Positions 54,001 to 62,557 of a DNA stretch of 64,000 nucleotides are shown here, in pieces. The notes beneath the pieces were generated by a model that saw only the letters and a list, made by a program, of their open reading frames with translations, did no database searches and had not been told where the DNA came from. The position numbers and the translations under genes are program-made. Source of the DNA: Rhynchospora pubera (Eukaryota > Streptophyta > Magnoliopsida > Poales > Cyperaceae); assembly GCA_028095005.1 (NCBI GenBank), contig CM051463.1:5254295-5318294 (forward strand). The letters are read 5' to 3'. The number at the start of each line of letters is the position of its first letter. Position 1 is the first letter of the stretch.

Positions 54001-57000
54001 TTATTATTTTGTATGCGAATAAATTAGAACAAACAATTCACAAAATACTTTTTCAAACTATAGTCCTTTACTCCTTTCTAACTAGCTGATCATTAGTTCA
54101 TTTGTACAATTCTATTACGTTTTACAGATTAAGCATTATAAAGAATTAAGGAAGAAATGATAAATTTCCTCATCATGATCATTGTCCATGTGTACAATTC
54201 GTTATTTAAAAAAAATGCGTACAATTCTATTTTGATTACGAATTTGGATCTTTTTCTGATCCTCTGCGACCCTTCCTACATGATTTTCCGAACAAAAGAA
54301 AAAACTTTGTATGTATAAAGCACACATGCAAGAGGCACATAACCTACGTCACAAAAGTTCAAATGTGCTCGTGATGGTATGCGGATTATTGGTACATCTG
54401 CTTGTGCTTCGGATAAGTTATTTCTTACCCATTCCACTACTGACGTAGAATAGACGGTATGGAATATCAAAAATAGATCTGTCGAATTAATCAGCGATAA
54501 ACTTCTTCATTTATTCTCCCCATCTCGTCTCTTTTGCTATCGACCCTAAAACAAAACCCTAGAACTCTCCGCCCGCCTCTTCCACCTCCGAGATTGCCAG
54601 CCCCGGCGGCCAATAAGTCCTTCTATTTGGCCTCTCTACTTCCAATCTGCCCTCTCTCACTTGAAAGTTAATTTTTATGTATAAAATTTCGGATGTCACA
54701 CACCCCCTCCCCCGTCACCCCCTTCACACACCTCTTTCTCTCCCGCTTCCACAAAATTGACCTGATTTCTACTCTCTCTCTCTGTCTCAAACCCTAGAAC
54801 TCGTGTTTCACCTTGCCAAAAAATGTTGTCACAACCACGTAGTGCCTCCACAACTGCTCCAAACCCTAGCCTCACTTCAAATCCGACCCGCTATGGTACA
54901 GGACTGCTATAGTAATTTCGCTATGATTGATGCTGAGGTGCGAACTGCTCTCTCTCATTTAGTGGGAAAAGAAAGAATGCGATCAAGAGGTTCTTCCTTT
55001 CTATTTTATTTACTTTTTGTGATTCTTTTTTATAAACTCAGCAATTATTTGTATGTATCTATAGATCAACCTTGGCGAAGTTCAAAAAAGACAAATTAAC
55101 CTTTTTTTTCCCGATATTGTGGATGAATTGGAAGAAGTTGTTATCCGATTAAATCAGAATTAAAATTGAACATTTTGGCTCTTAGCAGTATCTGTGTTAC
55201 TTGGATGGATATACAAGCAAACTTAAGATTTGATCATTGAAAACTGAACTATAATGAAAATGGTTATTTGATCATTAAATAATATGCATAGAATTTTAGT
55301 TCAGTTTAACACGAATCTGTGATGATGACTGATCGGAGAGTATGAATTATGTGCCCTTCTTTCTTATTTTCTAGCATGTTTCTCATAATGTTTTCTTTCT
55401 TAACTTGTAAGTTGGAAATTGAAGGTATAAATGGATGACTTCTGGAAAAGCAAGCACAAGCCGAACTGAGTGGAATACCTCAGGTTTCTTTCATTTTAAT
55501 ATTTAGATAGCCCCTTTTACCAGATATTCAGTTTATTTCTTTATTCAGCATGAAATATGGATCAAGCATTAGATTATACTTCATAAACCTGCCAGAGTGG
55601 ACAATAGTATATCGTGCATGCTTGGCTTATTCTTATGTCTATGTACCACTGTATGATATTCTTGGTATGATTTTATTTTTATGCCTTTGTACCACTACAT
55701 GTACAGGTTCTGATGTTGTGCAATACATCTTGAACCATGCATCTGTGCAAGTTATATTTTGTGTGCCACAAACATTAAGCATAGTAAGCTGTCTCCATTT
55801 ATTATTATTTCTTTTAATTACTCTCATTGAAATTATAATAGAGGGAATCTAATGTAAACACATTCTACTAGTTAGTGATATTCCTTCGATTTGTGCATCA
55901 TTAGGCAAGAAAGTCGTGGCCGAGTGAATGTAGCCAGAGGGCCGAAAGATCGTGGCTGAGCGAAAGGAAACCTTGGCCGTGGTGAAAGACATCTTTTAAG
56001 GATTTTTGTAATGATTATATTGTAGTTATATCTTGTAAATAATTTGTTTATTATTTCTAATTTGTATTTTGGTTATTACACAAGGATGTTGTGTTATACT
56101 ATTTTAGGTTGTAAAATAAATTATTGATATTCGAATTAATAAATTTTGAATTTGTCAATATTGTGCATTGTCTACATTTTATTAATTTATCTATTTGTTC
56201 ATACAATAGGATGAGATTATAGAAAGCCACGTGTATCGTTAAAATTTGGAAATGCACATCTTTAGGAACGGTTTTTTACTTAAAACTGGTCTTAAAAATT
56301 GCATCTTTAGAATCTGTTATTAGCACAAAACCGGTTTTAAAGATCTCTTGTTTTTTCCATTCAAAATCTGACTTGTTTTTAGCACCGGAATTTTAGCACC
56401 GGTTTTTAATGATTTTTAGCACCACTCATTTTTAGCACCTATTGCCATCCGGTGCTAAAGGCTTATATATAACCGGTTTTAATTCTCAAATATGGCGTAG
56501 TGGTTGGATATTGATCTATTGCTAGATTTATTTTTTTTATTGCTAGATTTAATTGATGTACTAAATCTACAAATTTTTTAGCAAGACACAATTTTCTATT
56601 AATATTTCTTTAAAAATCTAGGAATTTATTTTTGCTAGACTTTTCTAATCTTGTAATATCTAGTGTAGCAATTTTAAAAGGTCTAGCAATTTATTATTGC
56701 TATATTAGATATTACAAGATTCGAAAAATCTATCAAAAATAAATTGCTAAATTTTTAAGGAGCTATTAATAAAAAATTGAGTCTTGCTAAAAAAATCACT
56801 AGATTTAATGCATCAAATAAATCTAGCAATAGAACAATAACCAACATAAATAAAAAAAGTCTAGCTATGAAGTCTATGTAAAGACCATCTTTTTTGTAGT
56901 GATTCAACCCGAAAATGACCTGCGGGGGTGATAAGGATCATCCCCGATATTTATCATCCCCATCATCCCCACGCGTTTTTCTATTTTTGGCTCTACGCGT

Positions 57001-58276
57001 TTTCTATTTCTGAAAATCCCTCTGTTTCCCTCCGTGCTGCGTACGCTCGTCCCCCCTCCCACTCCTCCCGCGTACGCTCCCCCCTCCCCCTCCCCTTTCA
57101 CATGCACACTATATATTGATTCTAACTGTTGAGGTTAACACATTTAAATGTTAAAGTTAATATATATAACTGTTGAAGTTAATATATATGCCAACTTCAA
57201 CAATTTAAATATGCCCACTTCAAATATTACTTTCAACATTTAAATATGCCAAGTTCAACAATTATATATATTAACTTCAACAGTTATATATATTAAATTC
57301 AACAGTTACATATATAACATATTAACTACAATAGTTACATACATAACTTCAACAGCTACATATATAACTTCAACAGTTACACATATAACTTCAACAATTA
57401 TATATATTAACTTCAACAGTTACATATATAACATATTAACTTTAACAGTTACATATATAACTTCAATAGTTACACATATAACTTCAACAGTTATATATAT
57501 TAGCTTCAATAGTTATATATATTAACTTCAACAGTAACGATATTAACCTCAACAGTTATATATATTAATATTTAATATTACCTTCAACATTTAAATATGT
57601 CAAGTTCAACAATTACGACATTAGGTTCTACATTTATGAATATTAATTTCAACGGGTTATGAAGTGTGTGAGAGGGGCAGGGGGGAGGGTGGGGGCGAGG
57701 GGGAGGGGGGATCGTACGCGGGAGGGGTGGGCGGGGGGTTGGGTGGGGGGGGGGGGAGTAGCGTACGCATAGAAATACGTTTTCTGGATTTCCGAAAATG
57801 GAAGAGAGAATTTCAAACACGTTTTCTAAAAATAGAAAAAAATGAATGCGTTTTCTAAAAGATGGTGGGGATGATAAAAATGTTGGAATGATACTAATCA
57901 ATTCCGAATGACCTGATCCATCTAATTGTTACCTCTCTGTATCCTTTGACTTCCTTTTAATGCCAAAAGTAAAACTATTTTAGAAAGAAAAAAACAGAGC
58001 ATTTTATAGTTGATCAAAAGTGCGATTAAAATATGACTAAACCAAATAAAATTGCTTTTAAATCATCAAACCTTAAAATTATCTGATGAAAAATAGCATT
58101 CCAGTTACGTTTCTTTTTTTTTCCCCATAAATATGTTTCATTACCTTTTTAATAGGCTGCTCAATTGACAGAGCATTTGTCTCTTCAGTGACAGACTGAA
58201 CAGAACACTCAATCTCGGCCGCCGATGCAAGCAGCAGTATGACGAAAATGAAGCAGGACACCTTGTTCAACGCCAT
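51097..58276 (-). CDS. small secreted cysteine-rich peptide, copy 1
   Basis: Two-exon minus-strand model: exon 1 58276-58145 (44 codons) and exon 2 51195-51097 (32 codons plus TGA), both phase 0, with donor AAG|GTAATG and acceptor ATATCAG|GAG; 76 residues. Exon 1 encodes a signal peptide (MALNKVSCFIFVILLLASA) and an acidic stretch with TEETNALS. Exon 2 begins ENEKIALK, has RRHLL, and ends with four cysteines (C-x3-C-x3-C-x-C) and a basic tail. Support comes from the paralog at 62558-64000, which has both exons with the same phases and conserved TNALS, ALK, RR-x-LL and Cys features. I do not recognise the family; a secreted peptide or peptide precursor is an inference. The 6.9-kb intron is nearly all transposons (51797-57915). 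Whether it is still spliced correctly is unknown. Confidence 0.62.
51196..51796. other. original intron sequence of peptide gene 1
   Basis: Non-transposon part of the intron next to exon 2. A short region near 51500-51640 has repeated CCGGTAT/GATATC-like motifs but no clear element ends. Confidence 0.35.
51877..52185. repeat. CACTA left subterminal hairpin repeats
   Basis: Several palindromic units built on ACCGGTTTTT..AAAAACCGGT in 300 bp; the right end (56263-56480) has related ACCGGTTTT and TTTTTAGCACC motifs. In known CACTA elements such repeats bind the TNPA-like protein; that role is inferred here. Confidence 0.85.
54540..55160 (+). pseudogene. captured 5' UTR and exon fragments, unidentified gene
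   Basis: Two AAACCCTAG motifs and CT-rich leader-like DNA precede an ATG at 54823. The frame (MLSQPRSASTTAPNPS..) stops after about 29 codons, but another frame continues with YSNFAMIDAEVRTALSHLVG and KERMRSR. After a possible intron there is an exon-like GEVQKRQINLFFPDIVDELE near 55075-55140. The pieces look like the start of a host gene broken by a frameshift. I do not recognise it. Confidence 0.4.
55425..55793 (+). pseudogene. captured long-chain acyl-CoA synthetase exons
   Basis: Three exon pieces match the N-terminal region of plant long-chain acyl-CoA synthetases (LACS). About 55425-55493 encodes YKWMTSGKASTSRT. About 55550-55664 encodes LYFINLPEWTIV and AYSYVYVPLYDILG. Then 55707-55793 encodes VVQYILNHASVQVIFCVPQT. 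GT..AG sites bound the pieces, so genomic DNA rather than cDNA was captured. The intron between the last two is only 42 bp, shorter than plant introns normally allow. The AMP-binding core and the rest of the enzyme are missing, so this is a non-functional fragment. Confidence 0.8.
57120..57655. repeat. AT-rich minisatellite, unit about 21-23 bp
   Basis: Imperfect tandem copies of AACTTCAACAGTTAYATATAT, with some units inverted at the left edge, forming the loop of the foldback element. Confidence 0.9.
57675..57760 (+). other. G-run cluster, possible G-quadruplex
   Basis: Many runs of four or more G in less than 90 bp, ending with a 12-G run, in the right arm of the foldback; the left arm has the matching C-runs. 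Quadruplex formation is inferred from the G-run pattern. Confidence 0.6.
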
Positions 58277-58558
58277 AATTATGCTACAAATTTTTCAATT
58301 TCTACTTACTCTCACTGAATTTTAAGCTATTAAAAGTTGTATGTATATGTACTTGGTGCAATGTTTGTATATCTGCGCTGTCTATATGGAGCCCCAAAGG
58401 TCACTCTGAAGTAGAAAATTAATCGACAAGATGCAGAAACAACGGGGAAAAAAAAATAAAAAATTAGTTTGGATAGATGAGATAAAATGTATATTAATTC
58501 AGAGTCGTTACGTACTATGCGTCTATGTTAAATTATTGGAGTATCTATCACGATGCTT

Positions 58559-58904
58559 CTGGGGACTAGGGCTGTCAAACGTTTAGAAACGGAACGGTAC
58601 ATATCAGTTTTGTTTTCGTTCTGTTTCTGGTAACGTAATAAAAAATCATTCTGTTTCCATTTCGTTTCGTAAAACGGAACACTTCTCCGTTTCATTAATT
58701 GTTCCGTTACTTATTTTCTACTGATTTCAGCATATTTTCCATTAATTTCAGTCATTTTTCGATGAAAACGGAACACTAACGTACATTTCAATCCGTTCCG
58801 TCTCTAAAAACGTAAATCATTTACCATTCCATTTCTGTTCCGTTTCGGACAAAACAGAACAGAAAATATTGAAACGGTATCCGTTTGACGGCCCTTCTGG
58901 GGAC
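58559..58904. mobile_element. hAT-type MITE with 8-bp target duplication
   Basis: Body 58567-58896 (330 bp), ends TAGGGCTGTCAAACG and CGTTTGACGGCCCTT, flanked by the exact 8-bp repeat CTGGGGAC. The interior is made of GGAACGG/CCGTTCC-like motifs in both orientations. An 8-bp duplication and AGGG ends fit hAT. It is upstream of peptide gene 1. Confidence 0.88.
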
Positions 58905-58978
58905 AATATTCCGTAGCATAAAGTTACCTCTTAATACAGTGAGAAATAATTTATAATATATAAGTGGGGTAACTTATT

Positions 58979-59240
58979 TAAGTACGTTTGATGGCCATAA
59001 TGGCCTTGCCTATTATATTATATTGCATTCATTTAATTTTCCATGTTTTCTAATCTATGACTTTTTTTTTAAGGCAAATTAGAGTCGAGCCTCCCAATTT
59101 ATTTTTAAATTATACGATTTTTTTTTCACTAATTTTGTAGTAATTTAACCTACACTTTAAGAGATGATACAACCGTCCCAACCATCAAGAAAATTGTTAC
59201 CAAAGGATTACGAGCAATGCTGTACAGGTACTTTTGTTTC
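58979..59240 (+). pseudogene. orphan SCPL exon 6 with flanking introns
   Basis: 59141-59227 is an 87-bp exon with intact acceptor and donor, encoding [20 protein letters not shown]. It is the same length as exon 6 of both SCPL genes and most like copy 2 (48001-48087). The upstream intron also matches copy 2 (GGCCTTGCCTA..TATTATATTGCATTCATT). No other SCPL exon is nearby, so a third SCPL copy was almost wholly deleted. Confidence 0.88.
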
Positions 59241-59303
59241 TTCTTGTCAAGTTTAGTCGAGACAGAAGGCTATGAGATGAATTTGTATCATATTTTTCTT
59301 GAT

Positions 59304-59496
59304 GGCTCCGTTTGGATGCGTTGAAAATAAGATAGGAAGAAGGAAGAAGGAAAGAAATTTATTGGGAAGGGGTAAATTTATTGAGAAGTATGTAACTTTT
59401 GTGAAGAGTTAATTTGGATGGTTAGAAATAAATTTATTGGTAAAAAATAGTTATTCCTTATTCCTTATTCCGGAAAGAAGCCATCCAAACGGAACC
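59304..59496. mobile_element. Tourist-like MITE (copy 2)
   Basis: Ends GGCTCCGTTTGGATG and CATCCAAACGGAACC; the interior is related to the 33.0-kb copy. The 3-bp duplication is unclear. Confidence 0.7.
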
Positions 59497-59717
59497 TATA
59501 ATATACAAGGGTATATATGGAGCTCTCTTCTAGCCGTTGCTTACTTTCCTAATATATCGATCCCTAGTTACAATTACAATATTTAACTGAAATATATTGC
59601 CTAATCAGAAAAATAACGCTAGAGGGTAATAACGGCTTTCCTAATATATCGATCCCTTTTGTTAGAACAGTTTGGTTATGGATGGGAAATTATCAAGAAC
59701 ATTTATGGGAGACCTCT

Positions 59718-59876
59718 GAGTTCTGTTTGGATTGCTTAGGAATAAGAAAAATAGTCTATTTTTAGGCGAAAAGTATTGACAAGTGTGTAACTTTACGAAG
59801 AGTTTGAATTATTTATAATAAATTTACGTCTAGAAAGAAACTATTCCTCCTATTTCCATACGATCCAAACGGGACC
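59718..59876. mobile_element. Tourist-like MITE (copy 3)
   Basis: Ends near GAGTTCTGTTTGGATTG and CGATCCAAACGGGACC; the interior shares GTGTGTAACTTTACGAAGAG with the other two copies. Confidence 0.65.
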
Positions 59877-59879
59877 AAA

Positions 59880-60563
59880 TGATATAATGGATTTCACTTT
59901 GACTGTAACTTCAGGTTTTGGAGAAGCTTTTATCATTTGTTTTAGTGCCCTGTGTTGGAATCAACATTTAGACGATATAATGGATTTCACTTTGACTGTA
60001 AATTTCAATAATGTGCACGAATTCATTCAATGAACCCCCCTCCCCCCATATTGTAAATGGTTTTCTGTCGTTGTTAACATCCAAAGAGAGAAATTAATGA
60101 TGGGCACCGGAACCCTCTCAATAATAAATACACCAATAGAAGTTAAGTCCTTAACCATGCTATATCACCTATACATGCAATCAACCGTATTCTGATTGGA
60201 TGATGTTCTTGTTGAAAAAGAAATATTTCAATGCGCCTAAAATAGAAAAAAATTATTAAGATTAGATAACATTTTTTTTTTCCTTTTTTTGCATTTTCCG
60301 AATGGGCTACTTTGCTTGACTTCAAACATGTGAACACTTTTTTAAGACATAATTAAGGTAATTTTTAATATCAATACCAGCTCATATTTTTTTTTATTTA
60401 ATTTTAGTTTGCTGTACAGTTCAGTGGTTTCTAGCTAGCTTATCCCAAACGATCGCCTGGCATCAAGCGCGGCACCAATTGTTTTTATTTAATTTATATA
60501 AATTTATAAATATAACTAATTTCCCATCTGGCCATCTTTATCAAAATCGAATCAACATACATA
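59880..60563. other. intergenic, no gene seen
   Basis: AT-rich, including a short repeated block (GATATAATGGATTTCACTTTGA at about 59880 and 59973). No coding feature. Confidence 0.4.
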
Positions 60564-61741
60564 TTTACAATAGAGAGCGGTTCCGCTGCCACAGTTTTTT
60601 CCGCTGTCACAGATGTCACAAAATCTCGTTCGTGTGATTAAAATAGATTGATGACCCTGATTGGGTTTTAATAAATACCTTTTTTATTAGCATTTTCGTC
60701 TCCTCCGCAATCCAAGCCAGGAAGGAACTAAAGTTACTAATAGAAACCGATAAAAATCAGACTCTCTACCTTTCTCTTCTCTCGACGATTTATTCAACAC
60801 ATGCGATCCCCTGTTGCTCGACTCTTTTCTCTCGCACATGTGATCTCCTTTATCTATCCAATTTTTTTGTTCCAAAAAGCTGAGCATCTCTCCAAAATCA
60901 CTATGGACGATATTCAAGAGAGAATATAACATTTAAACCAGCAATAAGTCATCCTCATATCATAATTTTGCTGCCTCATAACTTGATCCGTATCATGATA
61001 ATTTTGGTTTCAACTTTTTTTTTTAAAAATCTATAATCATATTTGTTCTTGTTTCATTTGATCAATGAACTCAAGCATAAACGAAAAGGGATCCTTTGTT
61101 TTTTAGAATATGTGGCAATCTAATCAGATTTTCAGATGAAATATCCAAATTAATGGTAATTGGAAGAATGAAGGAGAAGTGAAAATAGGGAATTCAAGGC
61201 AGAGAGGAAGATAAGATAGAAGAAAATATAGAACAAGAAAAGTGTACGAGCACCTTCCAAATTCGCTAGCCAGCATGACAAAAGAGCTAGATGGTGGAAG
61301 AGAGCGTTGAGTGCAGGATAAAAAAGAAAGATGGCCTGGGACTGGGAGTCTGGGAGTCTAATTTTTGTCGTTTTGTATTCCAGGGCCAGACAGGATTCGT
61401 ATCCTCTGCCGCGCGGCACAGCCGCACTTCTGATACGAGCCGTCCGATCTGATCTGAACGGTTCAGTTTTTTCGAGCCTATCAATCCGGTATTTTCTAGG
61501 GGCCGTTCAGATTAGATCAGACGGTCAGGATGAAAAGTGTTGCCAGCCGCGCGCGGCAGAGGATGTGAATTCGGGCCAGACATGGGTTATGACTTATGAG
61601 GAAGGAGAAAAAAAAAGTAAATAAAAAGCTGTTATTCATATTCGATCAGCACAATCCATCATTTTTAATCAGATGGACGGGATTTCGTGGCATCTGTGGC
61701 AGCGAAAATACCGTGGCAGCAGAACCGCTCTCTTTACAATA
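60564..61741. mobile_element. non-autonomous MULE with perfect 9-bp target duplication
   Basis: Body 60573-61732 (1,160 bp), ends GAGAGCGGTTCCGCTGCCAC and GTGGCAGCAGAACCGCTCTC, inverted similarity over about 100 bp, flanked by the exact 9-bp TTTACAATA (60564-60572, 61733-61741). No transposase domain; the open frames at 60687-60932 and 61150-61624 carry no recognised motif. A second MULE-type MITE is nested at 61393-61572. Confidence 0.9.
61383..61582. mobile_element. nested MULE-type MITE
   Basis: Body 61393-61572 (180 bp), ends GGATTCGTATCCTCTGCCGC and the near-complement GCGGCAGAGGATGTGAATTC, flanked by the exact 10-bp GGGCCAGACA (61383-61392, 61573-61582). The interior has inverted GCCGTCCGATCTGATCTGAA blocks related to the 7.7-kb MITE. 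It inserted into the larger MULE after that element arrived. Confidence 0.9.
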
Positions 61742-62557
61742 AACGTATATTCACATAGATATACATATTCCTGTTTTAAAATTTAGAAACATTCATACTT
61801 TAGATGTGTAAACAGTAACGACTTGCTGAATATGTTTGGAAATGGATACTGTTCAAATATCGTATTTTTCATTTGTGATTTTTCCATTATAGCATTTTTG
61901 AAAAGTATTTAATAAATTGTAAAATCGAAAAAATATAAAATTTTTATTTTTATGAAAATTCCAATATGGAAAGGAACTGAACAAATTGAACAGTAATTTG
62001 GATTGGAAACTTGAATTTAAAAGGAGGCGGGTGAAGTAAAACTTAAGGTTGGATATAACTATTATTTGATAGAAGTGGTATATATATATTTTCTGGGTAA
62101 ATAAATTTAGATTATGAGTGGAAGCTACACCTATTATGCTATGGATTAATTATTTATGATTAATTTGATATGTTTCTGTCATGTAAGTAATAAAAAGCAA
62201 GCATACGTCCATCACCGTCCATCAAACTTATCACTAGTGAAGTAAATTACTTTTATTATTACGAAGTACAAACAAGCTCAAAGCAGGCATGCGGTGCAGG
62301 AGCAATGGCGAATACATGAAAGTGCATACAGATTCCAATAATAAAACATATAAACAATAACATAGCCACAAGCTAGCATGCAGAACACGATGCGGCACTA
62401 ACAATACAACTATACTGAAGTACAGAAGATGCACACATCAGGCGTGCCTTAATTCTTAAATGCTTTTGTAGCCCACCTTTACACACCACACACACTTGTA
62501 CTTTACGGAGGAGAATTATTAATTCAACCATGAACTAGGCTAGCTGCTTGACGATCA
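61742..62557. other. 3' flank of peptide gene 2
   Basis: AT-rich; should contain the gene's 3' UTR. No further gene seen. Confidence 0.4.

Larger units (their letters stand above)
51856..56505 (+). mobile_element. non-autonomous CACTA (Pack-CACTA) with gene fragments
   Basis: Body 51859-56502 (4,644 bp), starting CACTACAAC and ending GTAGTG, with 3-bp duplication GTT (51856-51858, 56503-56505). Both subterminal regions carry many copies of ACCGGTTTT and its complement, often as hairpins, typical of CACTA subterminal binding sites. No TNP2-type transposase was found. The interior holds 5' UTR-like sequence with AAACCCTAG and acyl-CoA synthetase exons, so it is a gene-capturing, non-autonomous element. 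It lies in the peptide gene 1 intron. Confidence 0.88.
51797..56904. mobile_element. CACTA-type MITE split by a nested CACTA
   Basis: Outer element ends are CACTATAAGAAAGATGG at 51800 and CCATCTTTTTTGTAGTG ending at 56901, flanked by the 3-bp duplication ATT (51797-51799, 56902-56904). Its left arm (51800-51858) aligns with the complement of its right arm through TTTATGTT. The alignment then resumes on the far side of the inner CACTA (from 56506: GGATATTG..CTATTGCTAGATTT against GGTTATTG..CTATTGCTAGATTT). Without the insert the MITE is about 455 bp and largely self-complementary. Confidence 0.88.
56914..57915. mobile_element. MULE-type foldback with G/C-rich arms and minisatellite loop
   Basis: Body 56923-57906 (984 bp) flanked by the exact 9-bp repeat AATGACCTG (56914-56922, 57907-57915). 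The arms (about 200-240 bp) are inverted copies sharing TTTATCATCCCCAYCATC at the outside and GCGTACG plus long C-runs or G-runs on the inside. The loop is an AT-rich minisatellite. No coding capacity. The 9-bp duplication points to the Mutator-like superfamily. It sits 12 bp from the outer CACTA MITE, in the same intron. Confidence 0.88.

Noticed and set aside
54276..54470. 64-residue minus-strand frame in the CACTA element
   Set aside because: No recognised domain or splice context; could be captured DNA, but evidence is too thin.
57584..57901. Pro-rich and Gly-rich frames in the foldback arm
   Set aside because: Artefacts of G-runs and C-runs in a transposon arm.
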